Under the pieces are notes generated by a model. The model was given only the letters and a program-made list of their open reading frames with translations. It was not told where the DNA came from and ran no database searches. 64,000 nucleotides of DNA, from positions 19,221 through 83,220 of the forward strand of contig JAQSWY010000020.1 in assembly GCA_029266425.1 (NCBI GenBank). The letters run 5' to 3'. Source of the DNA: Xanthobacteraceae bacterium. GTDB taxonomy: Bacteria; Pseudomonadota; Alphaproteobacteria; Rhizobiales; Xanthobacteraceae. The first letter of the stretch is position 1. Every line of letters begins with the position of its first letter. The translations under genes were made by a program, and so were the position numbers. Below are positions 1 through 8,694 of this stretch, in pieces.

Positions 1-239
1 AGCAGTTGGGCGAAGTCCTGGATCTCGACGTGAAAGCCTTTGCAATCCCGCGTGCAGGGTGGGCGGAAGCGTTGGAGCAATTCGGCATCCCGAAGGGCCA
101 CACCGGACCTGCCGAAGAAATGTACGAGGCTGTGAATGCGGGATGGATGGACCTCGGCGTCGTGGGCACGGAGCATGTAGCGGGTGCGACGTCGGCGCGC
201 GATGTATTCGAGGCTGCACAGAACGCCGCCAAGGCGTAA
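1..239 (+). CDS. NmrA-like NAD(P)-binding protein, C-terminal part
   Basis: The reading frame is open at the window edge and ends at TAA 237-239, so only about the last 78 residues are present. The segment AEEMYEAVNAGWMDLG followed by GTEHVAGATSARDVFEA is typical of the C-terminus of NmrA-type atypical short-chain dehydrogenases (NAD(P)H-binding redox-sensor or azoreductase-like proteins). The Rossmann domain lies outside the window, so cofactor use cannot be checked. About 245 bases without a recognisable gene follow. Confidence 0.65.
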   Translation, partial: QLGEVLDLDVKAFAIPRAGWAEALEQFGIPKGHTGPAEEMYEAVNAGWMDLGVVGTEHVAGATSARDVFEAAQNAAKA

Positions 240-483
240 GTCCGGGACGGCATGACACAGGTTTGGATGATACAAATCCTCGGACCATGGATGTCATGCT
301 CCGCGGTTTCGTACCAAGGGGCCGTGCGTGGCCGGAATCGTCGCAACGCTGCCGAGCATACCGAAGACCACGCGAATGCTTCGCCGAAGCTGCATAGCGG
401 TACTGCTCAAGGCTATTGCGGATCGGTCCGCGCCAGGGGCATTCCCTCGGCCGCAGCCGTTTGCTGTCATTGCCGAGCTCACT

Positions 484-816
484 TTATGACGGTTGCTCTA
501 GCGGCCACACCTCAACGACACCGTGTGCAACAGCGCAGGGAGCTCGTGAAACCATATCTATGGCCTCACCCAAATTGGCGGCTTCGATTATGGCAAAGCC
601 CGCCACTGGCAATGACGATGTCATAAACGGGCCATTTGCCGTTTCAACCTGAGTAGCGTCGGGATTGCGCACTTGCACAGGAACGCCCGCGATACCCATC
701 AATACTCCGTCTTTCTGCAGCTTCGCATCGTGCGCGTGGGCCGCGTCTCGAACGGCCATCGGGGTACGGTCGTACCCCTCACGGTCCCCATATCCGATCG
801 TCACGAATTTCGGCAC
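484..816 (-). CDS. YCII-related domain protein
   Basis: A 110-residue protein starting PKFVTIGYGDREGYDRT, with a hydrophobic beta-alpha-beta pattern and the segment GFAIIEAANLGEAIDMVSRAP. These are features of the dimeric ferredoxin-like YCII fold. Enzymes of this fold include YciI-like hydrolases and dehydrochlorinase-like proteins, but most members have no assigned substrate. I chose the GTG at 816 because GGAGG lies 9 bases upstream. An in-frame ATG farther upstream would add 22 residues that do not resemble the family. It stands alone, convergent with the unrelated gene to its left. Confidence 0.7.
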   Translation of the reverse strand: MPKFVTIGYGDREGYDRTPMAVRDAAHAHDAKLQKDGVLMGIAGVPVQVRNPDATQVETANGPFMTSSLPVAGFAIIEAANLGEAIDMVSRAPCAVAHGVVEVWPLEQPS

Positions 817-942
817 GGGTTGTTTCCTCCAAGGGGCTAACGCTAGCGGAGCCTGCCTGCAAGCCATGCATCCTCGCTGCAAAAATGAAGTGTAGCTAGG
901 ATGGTTCCTCTCGCCGGCCTCCCCGTCATTCCGCGGTCGCTC

Positions 943-1857
943 TCACGGCCCTCCGGCATGGAGACCGGCCATCCGCGCCCGCAGACGGGGTACGGTCCAG
1001 TCAAGGAAACTCCGCACTTTCAGCGGCAGCAGATCGGCTGGCGCATAGATGAGGTTCACCGGGAGCGGCTCGGGGGCGAATTCCGGCAGCAGGGCCTGCA
1101 ACTGGCCAGATCGCAACTCGTCGGACACCTGGTAGGAGAGCACGCGGATGATGCCGAGACCCGCTAGAGCCGCCTGAATGGCCGCCTCCGTCGTGTTGAC
1201 TGCGAGTTTCGGGCACGGCTCGACGGCAAAGGCCGCGCTGTCCCGCCGATAGCGCCATTCCGGCGCAGTCGCGAAGCCCTGGAAGCTGATGCCGTCATGC
1301 TCGGCCAGATCGTGCGGCTGGTGCGGCACGCCTCGGCGGGCGAGATAGGCGGGGCTCGCGCAGATCACCCGGCCGACCGCGCCCACGCGCGTCGCGATCA
1401 GCGCGCTGTCTGCCAAATGCCCGATCCGCACGGCCACATCGATATGCTCGTCGGCCAGGCTGACCTGCCGATCGGCCAGCATCAGGCGCAGATTGATCTC
1501 CGCGTGCTCCTTCAGGAACTCCAGCGCGATAGGCAGCAAATGGCGCTCGCCGAAAGCGATCGGCGCCGTTACCTGCAGCCCCCCGCGCAGCGCACCGTAG
1601 TCGCCGGCTGCCTGGCGCTCCGCCGCTTGCAATTCCTCCAATATGCGGCGTGACGCCACGACGAAGGCGCGGCCCTCATCGGTAAGGGCGAGGCCGCGGC
1701 TGGTGCGCAGGACCAGGCGTACGCCAAGATGCTTTTCCAGCTCGCCAACCTTGCGGCTGACCGTGGTTAGCGGCGTCTGCAGCCGTCGCGCACCGGCCGA
1801 GAGGCTGCCTGCCTCGATAACCGCCAGCAGCACCGACATCGCCTCGAAACGATCCAT
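943..1857 (-). CDS. LysR-family transcriptional regulator
   Basis: A 304-residue LysR-type regulator. Residues 1-60 form the winged helix-turn-helix (MSVLLAVIEAGSLSAGARRL, then TTVSRKVGELEKHLGVRL). The rest is the periplasmic-binding-like effector domain, with the usual SLADEHIDVAVRIG stretch. The ATG at 1857 has AAGGA five bases upstream; the same frame runs open much farther upstream, but only as the reverse strand of the neighbouring hydrolase gene. It is divergent from that hydrolase, and the 132-base gap holds two inverted repeats. By the usual LysR arrangement it probably controls the hydrolase and itself. The effector is unknown. Confidence 0.9.
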   Translation of the reverse strand: MDRFEAMSVLLAVIEAGSLSAGARRLQTPLTTVSRKVGELEKHLGVRLVLRTSRGLALTDEGRAFVVASRRILEELQAAERQAAGDYGALRGGLQVTAPIAFGERHLLPIALEFLKEHAEINLRLMLADRQVSLADEHIDVAVRIGHLADSALIATRVGAVGRVICASPAYLARRGVPHQPHDLAEHDGISFQGFATAPEWRYRRDSAAFAVEPCPKLAVNTTEAAIQAALAGLGIIRVLSYQVSDELRSGQLQALLPEFAPEPLPVNLIYAPADLLPLKVRSFLDWTVPRLRARMAGLHAGGP

Positions 1858-1895
1858 CGCATCCTTCCGAAATCCGGGAGGCCATCTCCCAGAAC

Positions 1896-1957
1896 CGCAA
1901 GATACTCCCTCGAATTTGGATGTCCTAATCTTGCGTTGTGTAGAGCCGGTCGGCTCT
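1896..1957. promoter_or_regulatory. Divergent LysR/hydrolase control region with two dyads
   Basis: Between the divergent start codons (1857 and 1990) are two perfect inverted repeats. CGCAAGAT (1896-1903) pairs with ATCTTGCG (1928-1935), and AGAGCCG (1942-1948) with CGGCTCT (1951-1957) around a two-base spacer. The wide dyad fits the recognition-plus-activation site layout of LysR proteins. The tight one lies 33 bases before the hydrolase start. Binding is inferred. Confidence 0.5.
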
Positions 1958-1989
1958 CGACCACGTCCAATGACCAGAGGGAGGGCGCC

Positions 1990-2991
1990 ATGCCTCAACT
2001 GTCCCGCCGTGCCTTTGCCAGCGGCCTTCCGCTTGGCCTCATCGGGGGAAGCCTCGTGGGCAGCGGCCTGATCGGCAGCGGGCTCGCGCCAGCCCTGAGC
2101 GCCACGCCGGGCGTTGCAGCCGCGCCCGCGGCGCCGGTCAGCGTGACACCGCTGGCGCAGATCCGCATCGGCCGCTTCACCGTGACCGCGCTGACGGACG
2201 GCTATGCTGACATGCCCTACAGCTATTTTCCGGGTCGCACCCCCGCCGAGGTCGAACAGGCGGCAGTCGCGCAGTTCACCGCCCGGCCGAGCGGTGTGCG
2301 GTTCCTGTTCAACCAGTATCTGGTCGAGGATGGCGAGCGTCGCATCCTGATCGATGCCGGGCCCGCCGGGTCGATCGGGCAGACTGGCGCGCTGCCGCAG
2401 GCGCTCGCCGCGATCGGTCTGCAGCGTGACCAGATCGACGCGGTGGTCGTGACGCATATGCATCAGGATCACATGGGCGGGCTGATCATCGGCGGCCAGA
2501 ACAACTACCCCAATGCGGAACTCTATATCGACCGGCGTGACGTGATATACTGGACCGATCCGGCAAAGCGCAGTGGCGCGCCCGATTATCTGCAGACCAG
2601 CTTCCGCATGGCAGGCGAGGTCGTGCGCCTTTACCCCAAACTCCAGGCGATCGACGGCGAGCGCGAGATCGCGCGCGGCATCTCCATCGTCGACCTGACC
2701 GGCCATACGCCGGGCCATATCGGCGTGCGGATCGAAGATGGCGGCCTTAGCCTCATCATGGTGTCGGACATGATCTTTCCGGTCGTGCATCCCGGGGCGA
2801 CCGATGTCGGCTTCCTGTTCGAGCAAGACCGCGCGGCGGCACAGGCAATGCGGGAGCGCTTCTTTCCCCGCGCCGCCTCGGAAGGCGCGCTGATCGCCGC
2901 AACACACATGCCGTTCCCCGGGCTCGGCCGTGTTGTCGCCGACCGGGGGCAGATGTGCTGGCAGGTGGCGGACTGGGCCTTGCAGACCTGA
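1990..2991 (+). CDS. Tat-exported metallo-beta-lactamase-fold hydrolase
   Basis: A 333-residue protein. The N-terminus has a twin-arginine motif (SRRAFASGLPLG) and a hydrophobic region ending near residue 45, indicating folded export to the periplasm. The MBL-fold core carries the metal motif VVTHMHQDHMGG (HxHxDH) near residue 155, then a histidine in DLTGHTPGHIGV, and a late ATHMPFPG. This is the metal-ligand set of MBL-fold hydrolases such as lactonases and related esterases. The substrate cannot be read from the sequence. GAGGGAGG precedes the ATG. It is divergent from the LysR regulator, its likely controller. Confidence 0.85.
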   Translation: MPQLSRRAFASGLPLGLIGGSLVGSGLIGSGLAPALSATPGVAAAPAAPVSVTPLAQIRIGRFTVTALTDGYADMPYSYFPGRTPAEVEQAAVAQFTARPSGVRFLFNQYLVEDGERRILIDAGPAGSIGQTGALPQALAAIGLQRDQIDAVVVTHMHQDHMGGLIIGGQNNYPNAELYIDRRDVIYWTDPAKRSGAPDYLQTSFRMAGEVVRLYPKLQAIDGEREIARGISIVDLTGHTPGHIGVRIEDGGLSLIMVSDMIFPVVHPGATDVGFLFEQDRAAAQAMRERFFPRAASEGALIAATHMPFPGLGRVVADRGQMCWQVADWALQT

Positions 2992-3044
2992 GGTCGGCTG
3001 CGGCGGGCGGCCGCCGCCAAGGTAGAACCGACAGGAGCTACTAA

Positions 3045-3465
3045 TATCTCAATATCGCCACCACGCCCTCCGTCGCCGCTGCGCAGGAGCACCATGGCAG
3101 CGCGGCCCAATGGGCCGTGGATGGGCACGCGCGGCCGCTCCGACGAAACCGTCCAGAGCCAGCGCCTCGGTCCGCCGGAGCTGGCCTTCATCGCCGCCAG
3201 AGTGTCCGAGACCGGCTGGCCCTATGTGCAATACCGCGGCGGGCCGGCGGGCTTCCTTTCGGCCGTTGACGATACGACGCTGGGCTTCGCGGATTTTCGC
3301 GGCAACGGACAATACATCACTGCCGGCAATGTCCGGGCGAATGACCGCGTCTCGCTATCCCTGATGGACTATGCGCACCGGCAGCGCCTGAAGATCTTCG
3401 GTCGCATGCGCATCATCGACGTTGCGGACGATCCGGCGCTTACGGAGAGGGCTTGCGCCGCGAGC
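3045..3465 (+). pseudogene. Broken pyridoxamine-phosphate-oxidase-like (PPOX) gene
   Basis: Family-like sequence continues through two reading frames. One frame gives NIATTPSVAAAQEHHGS from about 3051. After a frame change near 3120, another gives SDETVQSQRLGPPELAFIAA and then SETGWPYVQYRGGPAGFL, TLGFADFRGNGQYI and RLKIFGRMRI. Between AFIAAR and SETGWPYVQ about seven or eight residues usual in this family are missing. Family-like sequence stops near 3465, about two thirds of the way along, where the reading frame runs into unrelated sequence. One frameshift, one internal deletion and a lost 3' end make it a pseudogene of an FMN-binding split-barrel protein. Confidence 0.75.
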
Positions 3466-3578
3466 TGCAGTCCAGCGCGCAACGTCGCCGGGATGCCCCC
3501 GAAGCCTCAAGCTAATCGGCTGACGAGCATGCCGTGCGTCAGCGGCAGCGCCGACCGCTGGAGCGCCGGTGCCACGCA

Positions 3579-3755
3579 TCAGATCTCAGGCTGCTCTGAT
3601 AGGCTCAAGGCGTCGTCGACCTCGATGCCCAGATAACGGACGGTGCTTTCGAGCTTTGTGTGGCGATTGCCTATCTGCTGCCGAGTACGAAGCACCGCTT
3701 GGGCTTTAACGGTGGCTTCGCGCCGACCATACGGCCGGGGTTCCACCGTACGCCA
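3579..3755 (-). pseudogene. Tyrosine recombinase (integrase) remnant with internal deletion
   Basis: On the minus strand from about 3755 one frame reads GRMVGAKPPLKPK, the conserved N-terminus of a small proteobacterial integrase family of about 200 residues. Only some 40 bases later another frame reads HTKLESTVRYLGIEVDDAL, the C-terminal motif holding the nucleophilic tyrosine, ending at TGA 3579-3581. Everything between, including the catalytic arginine region, is gone, so this is a scar of an integrated element. Its neighbour is the broken PPOX gene. Confidence 0.65.
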
Positions 3756-3942
3756 TCTGACGGAATGACCTGATTGGTGCTAGCTCGCGATCACAGGCTG
3801 CACCTAACTGCGCACGATTAGTTAGCCAGCGCATCGCGTTCAAATGCGCCAACTGCGGATGTTGGAGCGCGTGCAACTTCCCGACATTCGGGTGTATGCC
3901 GTTCGGGCGCATGCATGTCGCAGTCGGCAGTGGCGCGGGGTC

Positions 3943-5103
3943 TCATCCATGTCGAAGAACTGCCGCTACTGCCATCTCCGCTCCCACTGCCGGTGCATTT
4001 CTGGCCGGTGCATACAGCGCAGCATCCAGCTGGGCGGTTTCCCGTCCGCTCACCGGTAGCCCCAGCTCGCGCCGACGACGCAGGTAGCGCTCGCCTGCGC
4101 GACGGATCGCGAACAGATCGCCGGTGCGAGCCGCGCGCTTGAGGCGTCGCCGTGTCGGATCGAAGGGCGAGAGCCGTCGCAGCTTGCGCAGCATGTCCGC
4201 CCTGCGCCGTCGCGACAGGCCGGCGAAGGTCGCCGCGAGGCCGACGATCAGGCCGGCTGCGACGGCGAGCAGCGCGGCGCTTATCTGTCCGGTCGGCAGG
4301 TGGTCGACACCGGTGCGATTGTCGCGAAAACTCGCATAGCCGAAGGGGATGGCGGGTATCTCGGCGGTGCGCATCTGTCGGGCGGCGGTGTCGAACCAAG
4401 GGATAGCGACGGCCGGCAGCACGCCCGGCTCGCCGGTCTTCGGACGCAGGTGCCACTCCCAGGTGACGGTCGTCACCGGACCGTCGGGCGTCGGCTGCAT
4501 CGTGCGCTGCTCGGGTGCTGCAAAGCTGATCAGCCAGGGCTCGCGCAGCGCCGGTCGGGCGGGGAGCAGATGCGGAAGCGTGTCCTCGGCTTTCACCGTC
4601 ACACGCCGGGTCAGCGTCTCGCCATCGCGCAGCGCGCCGGGCGCCGCCGACAGCGTTTCTTCAATGGTGAGGCTGCGGGCGGAGAGCGGCGTGCTCTCGG
4701 CCGGGAAGTGAGCGATCGTCAGCGTGAGCGGCGGGGCCGTTACGTCGAGCGGCTCGCGCAGATTGTTCGCGCCAACCACGGTCAGATGATGCGTGACGGG
4801 TCCGATGGTGAGCGGGCCGGCATGCCGGGGGAACACGGCGATGCGCCGTTCGAGCACACGGCCGGTGCGCCCGTCGACCTGTTCGTCCCGCCACTGGTCG
4901 CGCGCCAGCTGTATCCAGTCATACTGGTCCGAGTTCGGGAAGGTGAGCGTCTCCAGGGTGATTAGGCTGGTATATTCGCCGCGCAGGATGATCGGGATCA
5001 TCTCGCCGACGACCGGCTGCGTCTGCGGCACGACGAGGCGGAGGCTGTCGGCATGAGCGCTGCTGGCAACGAGGGCGAGAAGAAGCGCAATCCATCTTAC
5101 CAT
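3943..5103 (-). CDS. batD: BatD-like membrane-anchored protein
   Basis: A 386-residue protein with a cleavable signal peptide (residues 1-18, cut after SSAHA). A long beta-rich periplasmic region of about 265 residues follows, with repeated segments such as LRLVVPQTQPVVGEMIPI, then one membrane helix (about 279-298) and a basic cytoplasmic tail. This layout, as the last gene after MoxR-DUF58-VWA-VWA-TPR, is that of BatD (aerotolerance-operon family). BatD is thought to work with the VWA proteins in envelope assembly or stress tolerance, but the molecular role is unproved. It overlaps the preceding TPR gene by 7 bases. Confidence 0.8.
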   Translation of the reverse strand: MVRWIALLLALVASSAHADSLRLVVPQTQPVVGEMIPIILRGEYTSLITLETLTFPNSDQYDWIQLARDQWRDEQVDGRTGRVLERRIAVFPRHAGPLTIGPVTHHLTVVGANNLREPLDVTAPPLTLTIAHFPAESTPLSARSLTIEETLSAAPGALRDGETLTRRVTVKAEDTLPHLLPARPALREPWLISFAAPEQRTMQPTPDGPVTTVTWEWHLRPKTGEPGVLPAVAIPWFDTAARQMRTAEIPAIPFGYASFRDNRTGVDHLPTGQISAALLAVAAGLIVGLAATFAGLSRRRRADMLRKLRRLSPFDPTRRRLKRAARTGDLFAIRRAGERYLRRRRELGLPVSGRETAQLDAALYAPARNAPAVGAEMAVAAVLRHG

Positions 5104-5711
5104 CTGTCGCCCTCCTTCGGCCGGATGAGGCCGAGACCGGCGCGGCGCTCATATTCCCTCTGCAGACGCAGGCGCAGGAATTCGCCGGGATCGTCGGAAA
5201 GCGTGTCGAGCCACGCGTCCGAGGCGGCAATGCCGCGCGCCTCGATCGGCTTCTTCCAGGCGGGATCCGGCGCGCTGGGCCGCTTCTGGCTGCCCGCGTC
5301 ATCCGCGGCGCCGAGGCCGCCCTGGCCGGGCAGTCGGCCGGGGGCGATGCTTTCGCCACGGGTCTTTATCACCATGGCATCGACGAGGTCGCGCAGCCGG
5401 CGCGCCTCTTCATCGGCCGGATTGGCGAACAGCACGGCATCCAGATAGGCGACCGACAGCGAGTGTTGCCCGGTTGCAGCGAGCGTCAGGGCGCGGTTGA
5501 AGGTCTGGCTGCGCCCGGCCTGCGCGAAGGCGGCGTCCGCCGCGTCATAGGTGCCGTCGCGGTAGAGAGCGAGGCCCCGCGCCGCGTTGTCGTCGAGCAG
5601 CGTGGCCGCCCCCGGCGCGCCGGTCCACAGCGCGAGGCGCCCCCACGCCGCCGGGCCGGCGAGGACGACGCAGGCGAGGCCGGCGGCGGCCATGAGCGCG
5701 GCCCGGTTCAT
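5097..5711 (-). CDS. batC: TPR protein, BatC-like
   Basis: A 204-residue protein with one N-terminal membrane helix (about 5-25). Tetratricopeptide-like helices follow at about 40-110 (ARGLALYRDGTYDAADAAFA, then FNRALTLAATGQHSLSVAYL). The tail is rich in charge and proline. It starts inside the end of the upstream VWA gene (ATGA overlap) and overlaps batD, so translation is probably coupled. In Bat and Mxa operons such proteins (BatC/BatE, MxaK) accompany the VWA subunits, presumably as a scaffold. Confidence 0.7.
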   Translation of the reverse strand: MNRAALMAAAGLACVVLAGPAAWGRLALWTGAPGAATLLDDNAARGLALYRDGTYDAADAAFAQAGRSQTFNRALTLAATGQHSLSVAYLDAVLFANPADEEARRLRDLVDAMVIKTRGESIAPGRLPGQGGLGAADDAGSQKRPSAPDPAWKKPIEARGIAASDAWLDTLSDDPGEFLRLRLQREYERRAGLGLIRPKEGDRW

Positions 5712-6592
5712 GCGCGCCTCCGGAATAGGCTGATGAGCGGCAACGCCGACAGCGCAGCCACAAACGGCCCGAGGTCGCGGAATTCCAGCGCGGTGAGCGC
5801 CGGGTCGCGCTCCAGCGCACCCGCGCGCGACAAGTATCGTAGCACCGGATCAGGCGCGCGGGCGGGCGCCGCGGCGCTGCCGAGCCCTTCGAGCGCGGCG
5901 GTATCGATGCCTCCGCCCACGGCTCCCGTCAGGCTCAGCACGGACAATCGGATGCCGTCGCCGGCGAGCCGTTCGGCCTCTGCGCGCGTGGCGTCGTCGA
6001 CGCCGCCGCCATCGGAGATAAGTACGAGATCGGCGTTGCGGCTCGCCCGCAGCATCTGCCGAGCGAGCGCGAGGGCAGCGGCGGGGCGGCTACCGGCCTC
6101 CGGCATGGTGTCGCGTCCGAGCACGGCGATCTGGCTCTCCAGCGTTGCCGGATCGGTGGTGGGAGCGGCGATGTCATAGGCCTCGCCCGAATAGAGCACG
6201 AGGCCGACCGGGCGCCCATTGGCCGCCGCCAGAATGTCCGCAGCAGCGGCTTGCGCGTCCGCCAAGGCCGGGCTCTCGGCGACGGAGGGCGACATATCGA
6301 TGGCAATCAGGATCGCGCCGCTTCCCGCGAGCAGCGGCGCATCAATGCGCGGCACTGCCGGGCCGCCGAGGCCGAAGCTGATCAGCCCTGCCGCGGCGAG
6401 CGGGGCGAGCCCAGGGTGGCTGGCGCCGCCGCCAAGATGGCCGAGCGCCCGCATCGCGGCGAGCATGGTGGGCGGCATCACCCGTTCCCAACCGCCCGCA
6501 GCCGGGCCGCGCCACCACTGCCACAGAGCGAGGGCGATGAGCGGCGCCAGCGCCGCGAGCCACCAGGGGCGCAGCATGACGAGTTCGCTCAT
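5708..6592 (-). CDS. batB: VWA-domain membrane protein, BatB-like
   Basis: A 294-residue protein with a helix near residues 10-25, a von Willebrand factor A domain and a C-terminal helix. The metal-ion-dependent adhesion site motif is visible as IAIDMSPSVAE (DxSxS), with the later acidic motif LISDGGGVDD. I chose ATG 6592 (MSELVMLRPWWLAALAPL), which overlaps the upstream VWA stop; a longer start would add 25 residues unlike the family. It resembles BatB/MxaL and is one of two unequal VWA proteins in the operon, expected to form a membrane complex. Confidence 0.8.
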   Translation of the reverse strand: MSELVMLRPWWLAALAPLIALALWQWWRGPAAGGWERVMPPTMLAAMRALGHLGGGASHPGLAPLAAAGLISFGLGGPAVPRIDAPLLAGSGAILIAIDMSPSVAESPALADAQAAAADILAAANGRPVGLVLYSGEAYDIAAPTTDPATLESQIAVLGRDTMPEAGSRPAAALALARQMLRASRNADLVLISDGGGVDDATRAEAERLAGDGIRLSVLSLTGAVGGGIDTAALEGLGSAAAPARAPDPVLRYLSRAGALERDPALTALEFRDLGPFVAALSALPLISLFRRRA

Positions 6593-7530
6593 CCCCGCCT
6601 CCTGAGTGCGATCAGGGCGGTGAGTGCCAAAGCCGCTCCGCCTGGCCACATCCATAGCGGGCGCCAATAGCTGAGCGGCGGACGGCGCATCGGGTTGGGC
6701 TCGAGCTCATCGAGGCTCGTCGCCATGGCCTCCAGTTCCTCCATGCCGCGAACGCGGAAGCTGGTGCCGCCGCCGGCCCCCGCCATGTCGCGCAGCGCCG
6801 CCGCATCCACCGCATCGCGCGACTGCGGCTGGCTCTCCAGATCCTCCGGGCCGAGCGCGATGGTGTGGATGACGATACCGTGGCTGGCGGCAAGCCGCGC
6901 GGCGTCGTTCGCCTGCACCTTGCCGGAGGTATCGACCCCGTCGGAGAGCAACACGACCACTTTGCTCTTCGCGTCGCCCTGCAGGAGGCGCCGCGTGGCG
7001 AGGCCCAGCCCATCGGCAATCGCGGTCGAGCGGCCGGAAATGCCGATCTGCGCTGCCTCGATAGCATGCGCCAACGAATCCACGTCGAAGGTCGGCGGCT
7101 GCGCCACATAGGCGCGGTCGCCGAAGATGACGAGGCCGATCCGGTCGCCGCGGCGGGCGGCGACGAAGCGGGACGCGACGCGCTTGACCGCATCGAGACG
7201 CGAGAGCGGCTTGCCGTCGAGCACGAAATCTTCCTTGACCATGCTACCGGACAGGTCCAGCGCCAGCATGATCTCGCGGCCGGAAGCGGTGACGATGTCC
7301 TTGGTCGCCGCGACCTGCGGCCCCGCGAGCGCCAGCACCAGCGCCGTCCAGGCGGCGGCCAGCAAGGCGGTGCCGAGCGGATCGTCCCGTCCCCGAGCCG
7401 GAAGGGCGGCGGCAAAAGTGCCCGAGGCGACACGAAGCGAGGCCGCCACGGGGGCGCGAGCCGCTAGCCGCCGGCGGATCAGCAGAGGCAGCGGCAGCAG
7501 CAGCAAGGCGAGGGGAAAGGCGAAGCTCAT
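6589..7530 (-). CDS. batA: VWA-domain membrane protein, BatA-like
   Basis: A 313-residue protein: membrane helix at 1-18, second helix near 53-70, VWA domain about 85-270 and C-terminal helix about 292-308. MIDAS residues are clear: LALDLSGSMVKED (DxSxS), the threonine in SGRSTAIADG and the aspartate in VLLSDGVDTSG. Upstream and downstream neighbours overlap by four bases each (ATGA). This is the better conserved of the two VWA proteins and corresponds to BatA/MxaC. VWA proteins of this class act with MoxR AAA+ ATPases, which are proposed to load metals or mature partner proteins. Confidence 0.85.
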   Translation of the reverse strand: MSFAFPLALLLLPLPLLIRRRLAARAPVAASLRVASGTFAAALPARGRDDPLGTALLAAAWTALVLALAGPQVAATKDIVTASGREIMLALDLSGSMVKEDFVLDGKPLSRLDAVKRVASRFVAARRGDRIGLVIFGDRAYVAQPPTFDVDSLAHAIEAAQIGISGRSTAIADGLGLATRRLLQGDAKSKVVVLLSDGVDTSGKVQANDAARLAASHGIVIHTIALGPEDLESQPQSRDAVDAAALRDMAGAGGGTSFRVRGMEELEAMATSLDELEPNPMRRPPLSYWRPLWMWPGGAALALTALIALRRRG

Positions 7531-7868
7531 CGCCGCACGCGCCTCGCTTTCAGCGCGATGCGCTCGATCGTCTGCGTATCGAACGGTGGTGCAGCGCCAT
7601 AGGCGCTGGCGCGCAGCTCTTCCGGCAGATGGCCGAGCAGGCGGGCGATCGCCAGCGTGCGCTCTTGCGGTGGCATCCCGCGCGTCGCGCGGATGAGCGC
7701 GCGCCGCGACGGACGGCGCTCGAGCAGCGGCATCGTCAGGAAGGAGATCAGCGCCGCCAGCAGCAGCCCAGCGCCGAACAGCAGCAAGTAGTCGGCCGCG
7801 TTGAGCTGCATCAGGCCAGGCGGCAGGCGCCCTTCCGGCAGGGCGGCGATCAGCTCAGCCTGCGTCAT
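7527..7868 (-). CDS. Small single-pass membrane protein (DUF4381-like) of the Bat operon
   Basis: A 113-residue protein with one membrane helix near 27-48 (YLLLFGAGLLLAALISFL) followed by a basic cytoplasmic part. Position (between DUF58 and batA) and layout match the short DUF4381-type proteins of moxR/bat operons and the slot of MxaA in methylotrophs. No catalytic motif is visible. It overlaps both neighbours, so it is almost certainly co-translated with them. Confidence 0.55.
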   Translation of the reverse strand: MTQAELIAALPEGRLPPGLMQLNAADYLLLFGAGLLLAALISFLTMPLLERRPSRRALIRATRGMPPQERTLAIARLLGHLPEELRASAYGAAPPFDTQTIERIALKARRVRR

Positions 7869-8694
7869 CGCCGATCGTCTCCAAGTTCACATTCAGCGCA
7901 CGCAATCGCTGTGCCAAGGCGGTGGAATCGAACGGGCGCAGTCGCGCGATGCGGCTGAGCGCGCCGGCATCGATGGGCAGCGCCGGCCGGGGAGGGGCGG
8001 TCTCCAGCGGGTCGAGCGACAGGAGGAGCCGCACCCGGCGGCGGCGTGCGAGCCGCGCCAGCGCCGGCTCGTCGGCGGGGGCGACGCCCTCTATGCTGGT
8101 GGCGACGAGTACCTCGGCGCCCGGCGGCACCAGCCGGGCGGCACGCACCAGCGCCTCGGTGAGCGGCGGGACGTCGCCGCTCCCGGCGAGCGCCTGATCG
8201 TGCCGGTTGGCCAGCATGTGGCTGATCCGGCTCATCTGCGGCATGCCACCGCCGAGCGGGACGACCGCGACGCCGGCGGCGTTGAGCGCGACCGCCGCGA
8301 GCGAGGCGCCGCGAGCGGCGGCCTGCCAACCGCACCGGGCGAGCAGTCGCGCCGCACGCACGGAGCGCAGCGTCGTCCCGGTGCCCCAGAGCATGGGCCG
8401 GCGGAAATCGGCGATCAGCAGCAGCGTGTCGTCGCGATCCTCGTGGAAGCTGCGTAAGTGCGGCGTGCCGGTACGGGCGGTGGCGGCGGGATCGATCCGC
8501 CGGGCGTCGTCGCCCTCAGTGAAGGCGCGGATCTCGCGCAGGTCCATGCCTGCGCCCGCCGCCCAGGCGGGAACCGCGCCGGGCCGGCGCGTGGCGGGGC
8601 GATGGCGGCCGGTCCGCGGCGCCGCCTCGCGCAACGCCAGCAGCTCCGCCACCTGCAGGCGGATGCCCGGGGCCTCCAGCGCCGCGCTCACCAT
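7855..8694 (-). CDS. DUF58-domain protein
   Basis: A 279-residue protein with the DUF58 signature around residues 45-75 (MDLREIRAFTEGDDARRIDP) and RSFHEDRDDTLLLIADFRRP, resembling a degenerate VWA fold. I chose ATG 8694, which lies just inside the end of moxR; the much longer upstream reading is antisense-like, low-complexity sequence. DUF58 proteins accompany MoxR ATPases and are proposed as MoxR partners or substrates (MxaS in methylotrophs). There is no N-terminal membrane helix, unlike many DUF58 proteins. Confidence 0.8.
   Translation of the reverse strand: MVSAALEAPGIRLQVAELLALREAAPRTGRHRPATRRPGAVPAWAAGAGMDLREIRAFTEGDDARRIDPAATARTGTPHLRSFHEDRDDTLLLIADFRRPMLWGTGTTLRSVRAARLLARCGWQAAARGASLAAVALNAAGVAVVPLGGGMPQMSRISHMLANRHDQALAGSGDVPPLTEALVRAARLVPPGAEVLVATSIEGVAPADEPALARLARRRRVRLLLSLDPLETAPPRPALPIDAGALSRIARLRPFDSTALAQRLRALNVNLETIGDDAG

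Noticed and set aside
943..2907. A very long minus-strand reading frame (about 650 codons) across the LysR gene and the opposite strand of the hydrolase
   Set aside because: Only the last 304 codons resemble a protein family (LysR). The rest is the mirror of a real gene with clear MBL motifs on the plus strand.
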